Positions 5,831-11,434 of a DNA stretch of 12,365 nucleotides are shown piece after piece (the stretch's first letter is position 1; every line of letters begins with the position of its first letter). Where the stretch lies: assembly GCA_031273145.1 (NCBI GenBank), contig JAISSL010000210.1, positions 1 to 12,365 on the forward strand, given 5' to 3'. Made by a program: the position numbers and the translations under genes. The DNA is from Zoogloeaceae bacterium (GTDB lineage Bacteria; Pseudomonadota; Gammaproteobacteria; Burkholderiales; Rhodocyclaceae). The notes under the pieces were generated by a model. It made no database searches and was not told the DNA's origin. It worked only from the letters and a program-made list of their open reading frames with translations.

Positions 5831-6025
5831 TCCGCTTTCCGTCCAATGCGGAAACGGAAGGGAAACGATGCTTTCCTTGCCATTGGCAAAACCTTGCCTG
5901 CCGCCCGCAAGGGCGCTGGCCTCTCCCCTGAATGTGACCTTGCGGATGCGCTCGTTATAGGCTTCCGCCACATAGAGGGCACCCGCCGCGTTGCTTGCAA
6001 TCCCGCCAGATTTCGAATCAGTCAC
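5828..6025 (-). pseudogene. Remnant of an NHL-repeat (beta-propeller) protein
   Basis: A 65-codon open frame contains a good NHL-repeat blade: GGIASNAAGALYVAEAYNER, then IRKVTFRGEASALAGG, then the start of another (GFANG, LPFP). This follows the G+A.d..GnlYVAd..N..IRK......AGG pattern. It holds little more than one blade, whereas functional propellers have several, and it has no signal peptide. The frame begins at a GTG overlapping the last bases of the lipoprotein gene and ends in the HDOD promoter. This suggests a piece left by deletion on both sides, not a working gene. Translation as a small peptide coupled to the lipoprotein stop cannot be excluded. Confidence 0.5.
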
Positions 6026-7097
6026 GCGCTTCCGGGTTCAAGGCACGCGCCTTTTCCAGCATTTCATGTTGGTGACTGTCCAGTTCAGGCAGGCTTTCGT
6101 AGGCTTTGATGAGGCTACGGGCGGCAAGGCGGCGCAGACTTTCTGTCTTCCAATTACGCGAATTGGTATCTTTGATATTCGCGCAATCAAGCAGGCAGCG
6201 TTCTGCGGCTGCCAGGTCGCCTGACTCAATGCGCTCCTTCACCTGCTTGATAGTCCGTTCTCCCCATTTTCTTTCTGCTTCCTCGCAAGGCGGGTCATCT
6301 CTCTCCTCATCCTTTTTGACTTTCGCCAGGTCGGCTGCTTTCTGGTACGGCGCAAGGTCGCCGCAGACAAACGGTTGATAAGGGTCGCCTGCGACTCTGC
6401 TGTTCTGATCCATTATGAGAAGCTCGATGACAACCTCATTCACTTTTTCCTGGACCTCTTTGATGTAGAATCGGGAGATACCCTTGGATTCTTCGAAACG
6501 GTCATAACTCCCATATTTTGAGGATTTGAAATCCGGGTCTTTAACGGCGTCCCATAGTTCCTTTGATTCGCCAAACCGGACAATGGCCTCAAGATGGGTA
6601 CGCCTGCTTTCCGGGTCTTTCAATGCGCCATCCATGAAGTCATGCGCGAAAATCAACAACGCCTGTGTTTTCAGGTTCGGTTCCGGCTCGTCCTGATAAG
6701 CCTTGAGCACGGTTTCAGCGGCTCGCCTGCGGGTCTCCGAGAAGTTTGGGAATGAGTATTCATGGTAGCAAGCATAGAGTACGCATTTTTCACTCGCAGC
6801 CAGGTCTCCAGCCTTGATGCGGTCACTCAATTTCTGCTTAGATTCCTTGGTTCTGCGTTCCTTATTTGCGTACTCAATTGACTTCCCAACCGCGTGAACA
6901 GGAAGAAGTACCGCAAGTCCCACCAAACAAACAGGATACGTAACCGTCTCCCATATCCCCTCGGGGGGGCCTCCCCCAAAAAGATGAAGGCCTTGGCAAA
7001 ACGTGTTGCTAAACGGTTCTGCAATAGTGGTGCAACCCGTTGTCAGGATAAAAGACAGGCACAACGCGCCTAGACGAAGGTTTTTAATCGCTCGCAT
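6018..7097 (-). CDS. Lipoprotein with internal duplicated helical repeat, function unknown
   Basis: A 359-residue secreted lipoprotein. The signal peptide MRAIKNLRLGALCLSFILTT ends in lipobox LTTGC (Cys22), followed by TTIAEP, which gives no Asp+2 inner-membrane retention signal. A second hydrophobic stretch lies at about 55-70. Two related segments occur: 90-137 (LSDRIKAGDLAASEKCVLYA ... AAETVLKAY) and 286-338 (VKERIESGDLAAAERCLLDC ... AARSLIKAY), each with a Cys pair, so an ancestral ~50-residue helical unit was duplicated. The rest is highly charged. ATG 7097 is preferred over 7118 because GGAG sits 7 bp before it and the signal peptide then has normal length. The C7 run at 6963-6969 lies in the coding sequence. 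I do not recognise the family. An extended -10 promoter lies upstream. Confidence 0.8.
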   Translation of the reverse strand: MRAIKNLRLGALCLSFILTTGCTTIAEPFSNTFCQGLHLFGGGPPEGIWETVTYPVCLVGLAVLLPVHAVGKSIEYANKERRTKESKQKLSDRIKAGDLAASEKCVLYACYHEYSFPNFSETRRRAAETVLKAYQDEPEPNLKTQALLIFAHDFMDGALKDPESRRTHLEAIVRFGESKELWDAVKDPDFKSSKYGSYDRFEESKGISRFYIKEVQEKVNEVVIELLIMDQNSRVAGDPYQPFVCGDLAPYQKAADLAKVKKDEERDDPPCEEAERKWGERTIKQVKERIESGDLAAAERCLLDCANIKDTNSRNWKTESLRRLAARSLIKAYESLPELDSHQHEMLEKARALNPEARD

Positions 7098-7178
7098 GAC
7101 TGACTCCAGAATAAACATGAACTGCCCTTAACCGTGTTGCTGACTTTCGTACTTGTCCGCTCGTTGCAACAGGGGCGC

Positions 7179-7198
7179 AGTATAGCATGGGTTGCTAT
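7179..7198 (-). promoter_or_regulatory. Extended -10 promoter overlapping a dyad, lipoprotein gene
   Basis: Minus-strand TGCTATACT (7187-7179) is an extended -10 element 82 bp before the lipoprotein ATG, with no clear -35. ATAGCA (7182-7187) and TGCTAT (7193-7198) form a 6-bp dyad with a 5-bp centre directly over it, a plausible repressor site. Confidence 0.45.
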
Positions 7199-7229
7199 CG
7201 GCATGACGGATGCACATTGCGACGATGGG

Positions 7230-7273
7230 AGTGTCAATACCTTGTTTTCTGGTTGTCATGAGGGATTGACACT
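7230..7273. mobile_element. Short inverted-repeat element (copy B)
   Basis: AGTGTCAAT (7230-7238) and ATTGACACT (7265-7273) are perfect 9-bp inverted ends, only 44 bp end to end. The left end extends to AGTGTCAATACCTT, identical to one end of element A; the right side TTGACACTGCC (7266-7276) is identical to the other end of A with its flank. The core lacks the palindrome of A. No obvious target duplication. Probably a related or internally deleted element. Confidence 0.5.
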
Positions 7274-7356
7274 GCCCAAAACGGGCGCAAAACGAAAAAA
7301 AATGCGCGTCGAGCCGGTTGCGTCCCTTGCGCCGCTTTTGCCAGTCGTATACAGTC

Positions 7357-7370
7357 TCTACATGTGTAGA
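7357..7370. promoter_or_regulatory. mazEF promoter/operator palindrome
   Basis: TCTACA-TG-TGTAGA is a 6-bp perfect dyad with a 2-bp centre, 17 bp before the antitoxin ATG. It follows a TATACA box (7348-7353), with TTGCGC 15 bp further upstream. Its position near the expected transcription start fits autorepression by the MazE-type antitoxin, which is usual for this family. Confidence 0.5.
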
Positions 7371-7387
7371 TACATCAGGAGCCGACG

Positions 7388-7627
7388 ATGAAAGTCCTTG
7401 TAAAAAAGTGGGGCAATAGCGCCTCGGTACGAATCCCCGCCGCTGTCATGGCCGCGAGCAGGCTATCCATTGACCAGACGGTGGACGTGCGCGAAGAAGG
7501 CGGACACATCGTGATTGAGCCGGTTCGGGAGAACGAGCTTGAAATGCTGGTTGCCGCTATCACGCCGGAGAACCGCCATAGCGAAGTGAGTTTTGGCGCG
7601 GCGCTCGGCAAGGAGATCGCGCTGTGA
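7388..7627 (+). CDS. mazE: MazE-type antitoxin (AbrB-fold)
   Basis: A 79-residue antitoxin. The N-terminal swapped-hairpin DNA-binding part contains the family signature VKKWGNSASVRIPAAVM (5-21), followed by VDVREEGGHIVIEPV (33-47). The acidic C-terminal tail would bind and block the toxin. It neutralises the adjacent MazF-like ribonuclease and, with it, should repress the operon through the palindrome upstream. AGGAG (7377-7381) lies 6 bp before the ATG. The TGA overlaps the toxin GTG (GTGA, 4 bp), the usual coupling that keeps antitoxin ahead of toxin. Confidence 0.93.
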   Translation: MKVLVKKWGNSASVRIPAAVMAASRLSIDQTVDVREEGGHIVIEPVRENELEMLVAAITPENRHSEVSFGAALGKEIAL

Positions 7628-7971
7628 GTCCGCTTTCAACGTATGTTCCAGAAGCCGGGGACATTGTGTGGCTGCACTTCGACCCGCAGGCAGGGCATGA
7701 GCAGGCCGGACATCGCCCCGCGCTTGTCCTCAGTCCAGCCTTGTACAACGGCAAGAGCGGCCTGATGCTCTGTTGCCCCATGACGACGAAGATCAAGGGG
7801 TATCCATTTGAGGTTTTGATTGCCGGAAGCAAGCCGAGCGCGGTTCTCGCGGATCAGGTAAAAAGCCTCGACTGGACGGTTCGCAAGGCTACGCGCAAGG
7901 GCACGGTAACGCCTGCGGAGTTGTCCGAAGTACGCCACAAGGCATCAATCCTGATTGGAATTGTCAGATAA
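7624..7971 (+). CDS. mazF: MazF-type mRNA interferase toxin
   Basis: A 115-residue endoribonuclease toxin of the MazF/PemK fold, which cleaves cellular mRNA at short sequences when its antitoxin is degraded. It follows E. coli MazF closely: YVPEAGDIVWLHFDPQAGHE, EQAGHRPALVLSP (26-38), CPMTTKIKGYPFEV (51-64), LADQVKSLDW (75-84) and KGTVTPAEL. R31 and T54 correspond to the catalytic Arg29 and Thr52 of the E. coli protein as I recall them, so the toxin looks intact. Start is GTG 7624, coupled to the antitoxin stop. Its 3' end converges on purD with a 92-bp gap in which I see no clear intrinsic terminator. Confidence 0.94.
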   Translation: MSPLSTYVPEAGDIVWLHFDPQAGHEQAGHRPALVLSPALYNGKSGLMLCCPMTTKIKGYPFEVLIAGSKPSAVLADQVKSLDWTVRKATRKGTVTPAELSEVRHKASILIGIVR

Positions 7972-8063
7972 GTAAGCGGGTTCCACAGCGCAACGGCCTT
8001 GCAGGCAGTAGGACCGGATTATTCCGTTCTTGCTCGTTGCCCACGCGGACGAAAAGCAGCGCT

Positions 8064-9341
8064 TCAACGGGCAATGGCGCGATGGCCGATGTCCTTGCGG
8101 TACTGCATCCCCTTCCAGGTAATGCCGGAGAGCGCCTCGTAAGCGCGTTTTTGCGCCAGCTTCACGTTTTCGCCCAGAGCGGTCACGCACAGTACCCGGC
8201 CTCCGGCGGTCACAATTTTGCCCTTCTTTTCCGCCGTCCCCGCATGGAACACATGCGCGTCGTTGTCCATAGCGTTGTCGTCCGGCAGGCCGTGAATCAC
8301 GTCTCCCTTTTTCGGCGTATCGGGATAATTCGCCGCCGCCAGCACCACGCCCAGGGCGACGCGCCGATCCCATTCGGCTTCCACCTGATCGAGCGTACCG
8401 TTTATGGCGTGTTCCAGCAGAACCAGCAGGTCGGATTTCAGCCGCATCAGAATCGGCTGGGTTTCCGGGTCGCCCATCCGGCAGTTGAATTCCAGCGTCT
8501 TGACGCTGCCATCCTTGCCGATCATCAGCCCCGCATAGAGAAAACCCGTATAGGGAATGTCGTCCGCAGCCATGCCCTGCACGGTCGGCAAAATGACTTC
8601 CCGCATGACTCTGGCGTGAATTTCCGGGGTGACGACCGGCGCGGGCGAATAAGCGCCCATCCCGCCCGTATTGGCGCCGGTATCATTATCGCCAATGCGT
8701 TTGTGATCCTGACTGGAAGCAAGCGCCAGCACGTTTTTGCCATCCACCATGACGATGAAACTCGCTTCCTCGCCTTCCAGAAATTCCTCAATTACGACCC
8801 GCGCCCCCGCCTCGCCCAGCATGTTGCCGGAGAGCATGGCGTCAATGGCGCGGTGCGCCTCATCCGGCGTCATGGCGACGACGACCCCCTTGCCGGCGGC
8901 AAGGCCATCCGCCTTCACCACGATGGGCGCGCCGTGTTGGTCAATATAGGCGTGCGCGGCGGCGGCATCCGAAAAGGTGGCAAAGGCGGCGGTCGGAATC
9001 TTGTGTCGCGCCATGAACTGCTTGGCAAAATCCTTGGAAGACTCAAGCTGCGCGGCGGCCTTGGTGGGGCCAAAAATCGGCAGGTTGCGGGCGCGAAACA
9101 AATCCACAATTCCGACCGCCAACGGCGCTTCCGGGCCAACGACGGTAAGGCGGATGTCGTTTTGTTCCGCGAAAGCCGCAAGCTCAAGCGGGTCGGTAAG
9201 CGCCAGGTTTTCCATCATGCGTTCCCGCGCCGTTCCGGCATTACCCGGCGCAACATAAATTTTTTGCAGATACGGCGTTTGCGCGAGTTTCCAGGCCAGG
9301 GCATGTTCGCGCCCGCCAGAACCAATGACAAGAAGTTTCAT
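8064..9341 (-). CDS. purD: Phosphoribosylamine-glycine ligase (GARS)
   Basis: Cytoplasmic enzyme of de novo purine synthesis: ATP-dependent joining of glycine to phosphoribosylamine. At 425 residues it has full family length, without the GART or AIRS fusions of eukaryotes. Signatures in order: VIGSGGREHALAWKL (5-19); the ATP-grasp segment VVKADGLAAGKGV (141-153); EEFLEGEEASF; DHKRIGDNDTGANTGGMGAY (212-231); EFNCRMGDPETQ (284-295), which includes the metal/ATP residues; and the C-terminal domain (VLAAANYPDTP). The start at 9341 matches the family N-terminus, with only a weak GGA before it. A TAGAAT -10 box lies 52 bp upstream. It is separate from purH, with which it is often paired. Confidence 0.98.
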   Translation of the reverse strand: MKLLVIGSGGREHALAWKLAQTPYLQKIYVAPGNAGTARERMMENLALTDPLELAAFAEQNDIRLTVVGPEAPLAVGIVDLFRARNLPIFGPTKAAAQLESSKDFAKQFMARHKIPTAAFATFSDAAAAHAYIDQHGAPIVVKADGLAAGKGVVVAMTPDEAHRAIDAMLSGNMLGEAGARVVIEEFLEGEEASFIVMVDGKNVLALASSQDHKRIGDNDTGANTGGMGAYSPAPVVTPEIHARVMREVILPTVQGMAADDIPYTGFLYAGLMIGKDGSVKTLEFNCRMGDPETQPILMRLKSDLLVLLEHAINGTLDQVEAEWDRRVALGVVLAAANYPDTPKKGDVIHGLPDDNAMDNDAHVFHAGTAEKKGKIVTAGGRVLCVTALGENVKLAQKRAYEALSGITWKGMQYRKDIGHRAIAR

Positions 9342-9392
9342 AGGAAATCCAGTTACGTAAAAATCATGGGAAAATACGAAGCGAAAAGCAAA

Positions 9393-9398
9393 ATTCTA
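9393..9398 (-). promoter_or_regulatory. TAGAAT -10 box of purD
   Basis: Minus-strand GGTAGAAT, with TAGAAT at 9398-9393, 52 bp before the purD ATG. The -35 is poor. It is the same hexamer as at the two HDOD genes. I did not recognise a PurR-type operator nearby. Confidence 0.4.
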
Positions 9399-9462
9399 CC
9401 GGCTTTTCCCCGTCCTGGCGGAAAACCTTGACGGGATGTCGGAAAATGCGGCCTTAGCACTT

Positions 9463-9468
9463 TACAAT
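9463..9468 (+). promoter_or_regulatory. TACAAT -10 box of the phosphorylase operon
   Basis: TTTACAATAC, 32 bp before the ATG at 9501, with AGGAG (9491-9495) between. No -35 at normal spacing; a TTGACG at 9428-9433 is too far (29 bp) to pair with it. Confidence 0.45.
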
Positions 9469-9500
9469 ACCCGGCATTTTAAATCGAATCAGGAGTATCC

Positions 9501-10280
9501 ATGTTGGCAATCATTGGCGGCAGCGGCTTATCCCAGCTTTCCAATCTCGACGTAGCGAGCCGCAGAATCGCGCGCACGCCTTACGGCGAGCCTTCCAGCG
9601 TCCTGACTTTCGGGCGTCTGGGTAAAGAGGAAGCCATCTTTCTCGCCCGCCACGGGCATCAGCATACGATGCCGCCGCACCGGGTAAACTACCGCGCCAA
9701 TCTCTGGGCGCTGCGGGAAAACGGGGCAACCCACATCGTTTCCGTGGCGTCGGTGGGCGGCATTCTGGCCGGACTCAATCCGGGCGATCTCATCATCCCG
9801 CATCAGATTCTGGATTACACCTGGGGGCGGGCTTCGAGCTTTTTCGAGGAAGAAGGCACGCCCGTAACCCACATTGATTTTACCGAACCTTACGATGCGC
9901 GGCTGCGCCAAAGCCTGCTTGACGCGGCGAAAATGGCCGGAATTCCGGCGCGGGATGGCGGCGTTTATGCGGCTACCCAGGGGCCAAGACTGGAGACGGC
10001 GGCGGAAATCAACCGGCTGGAACGGGATGGCGCGGAAATCGTCGGCATGACCGGAATGCCGGAAGCGGCGCTGGCGCGGGAACTGGAAATTCCCTACGCC
10101 ATGATCAGTCTGGTTGCCAACCATGCCGCCGGAAGAAACGGCAGCCATCATGGGATTGACTTCGGCCAGTTGGAGACGGTGCTCTCGGAAGCCATGGAAA
10201 AAGTCCGCGCGATGCTTGCGCGAATCGCCCTCCCCAGGGAAGAACGAAATACTCATCAGGCAAAAGGCGGAGAACCATGA
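9501..10280 (+). CDS. mtnP: Probable S-methyl-5'-thioinosine phosphorylase
   Basis: A 259-residue nucleoside phosphorylase of the PNP/MTAP family. It releases purine base and 5-methylthioribose-1-phosphate during salvage of the methylthioadenosine made in polyamine synthesis. Seen: phosphate and nucleoside motifs IIGGSGL (4-10), FLARHGHQHTMPPHRVNYRA (47-66), TQGPRLET (159-166) and VGMTGMPEAALARE (181-194). The base-site region LVANHAAG has Asn207 where adenine-preferring MTAPs have Asp. This resembles the Pseudomonas thioinosine phosphorylase and favours a 6-oxopurine, which would require prior deamination of methylthioadenosine. Substrate choice is an inference. AGGAG precedes the ATG by 5 bp. 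The stop overlaps the next gene by 4 bp. Methylthioadenosine phosphorylase is the main alternative name. Confidence 0.9.
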   Translation: MLAIIGGSGLSQLSNLDVASRRIARTPYGEPSSVLTFGRLGKEEAIFLARHGHQHTMPPHRVNYRANLWALRENGATHIVSVASVGGILAGLNPGDLIIPHQILDYTWGRASSFFEEEGTPVTHIDFTEPYDARLRQSLLDAAKMAGIPARDGGVYAATQGPRLETAAEINRLERDGAEIVGMTGMPEAALARELEIPYAMISLVANHAAGRNGSHHGIDFGQLETVLSEAMEKVRAMLARIALPREERNTHQAKGGEP

Positions 10281-11422
10281 GCGAGACCGTGCGCGTTCGT
10301 CAGATTCTTTCCGGGGACGACCCGGCTGTTCCCGCGCTGCGCGGGTTCTTTCAGGACTATGCGGCCTGGATGGGAGTCAATCTCTCGTTCCAGAGTTTCG
10401 GCGAGGAGATAGCGAACCTGCCGGGACGCTACAGTCCGCCTTCCGGCTGGCTTTTCGTCGGGGAAATAGAGGGGCGTCCCGTTGGCTGCGTCGGCCTGCT
10501 TACCCTGTCGGATGGCATGTGCGAAATGAAGCGGATGTACGTTGCGCCCGATGCGCGTGGATGCGGCGTGGGCACTGCGCTCGCCTTAGCTGCAATTCAC
10601 ACTGCGCGTGAGACGGGATTTCGCCGTCTGGTGCTGGACGCCATTCCTTCCATGCGGATGGCGGTCAAGCTCTATCGGGAACTGGGGTTTACCGAAGCGC
10701 CTGCCTATTATCCCGCGCCGCTGGAAGGCTCGATTTACCTGTCGCTTGATTTGAGCGACTGGTCGGAAGACGAAATCCGCAAGGAGAACCTCTCCCACCT
10801 GTTCGATTTCAACCGCGCCTGGGCAAACCAGATGCAGTCTCTTGATCCCGGCTATTTCGACAAACTCTCCGATATTCAGCGTCCCGATTATCTCTGGATT
10901 GGCTGTTCCGATTCGCGCGTTCCCGCCAACCAGATTGTCGGCCTGCTGCCGGGAGAAGTGTTCGTTCATCGCAACGTGGCCAACGTGGTCGCGCACAGCG
11001 ATCTGAACTGCCTTTCCGTCATCCAGTACGCCATTGACGTGCTGAAGGTTCGGCACATCATGGTCGTCGGCCATTATGGCTGCGGCGGAGTTCAGGCCGC
11101 GCTGGAGAAGGCAAGGGTCGGGCTGGTGGATATCTGGTTGCGCTACGTGCAGGACGTGCGCCAGAAACACGGCATCCTGCTGGATGAGCTGCCGGAAGAG
11201 GCGCGGCACAATCGCCTGTGCGAACTGAATGCGCTTGAACAGGCGGTCAATGTCTGCAAGACCTACGTCGTGCAGGATGCCTGGCGGCGCGGACAGCCGC
11301 TTACGGTTCATGCCTGGGTGTACAGCCTGCAAAACGGCCTGGTGCATGATCTGGGCATGACGGTAGAAGAACCGGAACATCTGGAATCCCGCTATCAGGC
11401 GGCACTGGAAGCCCTGCGCTAG
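10277..11422 (+). CDS. GNAT acetyltransferase / beta-carbonic anhydrase fusion
   Basis: A 381-residue two-domain protein. Residues 1-160 form a GNAT N-acetyltransferase with the acetyl-CoA loop RGCGVGTALA (94-103), MKRMYVAPDA before it and KLYRELGFTEAPAYY after it. Residues 175-381 form a complete beta-carbonic anhydrase closest to E. coli Can: zinc ligands C210, D212, H266 and C269 in WIGCSDSR and GHYGCGG, R214 as dyad partner, plus FVHRNVAN and DLNCLSVIQYA. W207 and Y349 match the residues forming the non-catalytic bicarbonate site of type II enzymes. The anhydrase interconverts CO2 and bicarbonate; the acetyltransferase substrate is unknown. The junction (DWSEDEIRKENLSHLFDFN) has no internal ATG, but AAGGAG sits at 10781-10786. 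Translation is coupled to the phosphorylase stop (ATGA), with GGCGGAG before the ATG. Confidence 0.92.
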   Translation: MSETVRVRQILSGDDPAVPALRGFFQDYAAWMGVNLSFQSFGEEIANLPGRYSPPSGWLFVGEIEGRPVGCVGLLTLSDGMCEMKRMYVAPDARGCGVGTALALAAIHTARETGFRRLVLDAIPSMRMAVKLYRELGFTEAPAYYPAPLEGSIYLSLDLSDWSEDEIRKENLSHLFDFNRAWANQMQSLDPGYFDKLSDIQRPDYLWIGCSDSRVPANQIVGLLPGEVFVHRNVANVVAHSDLNCLSVIQYAIDVLKVRHIMVVGHYGCGGVQAALEKARVGLVDIWLRYVQDVRQKHGILLDELPEEARHNRLCELNALEQAVNVCKTYVVQDAWRRGQPLTVHAWVYSLQNGLVHDLGMTVEEPEHLESRYQAALEALR

Positions 11423-11434
11423 GACGACGAACTT

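Noticed and set aside
4078..6109. Plus-strand frames of 248 and 361 codons opposite the HDOD genes
   Set aside because: Both copies give similar frames only because the DNA is duplicated; they are antisense shadows of conserved HDOD coding sequence.
7318..7353. Strong -35/-10 pair for mazEF
   Set aside because: TTGCGC with TATACA is spaced only 15 bp; recorded as a weak part of the operator entry, not as a firm promoter.
7972..8063. Terminator between mazF and purD
   Set aside because: No strong stem with T-run found in the 92-bp convergent gap.
8037..9431. Long 464-codon plus-strand frame opposite purD
   Set aside because: It is a shadow: purD on the minus strand has full family motifs, and the plus-strand translation shows no recognisable domain and a biased Arg/Gly/His-rich composition.
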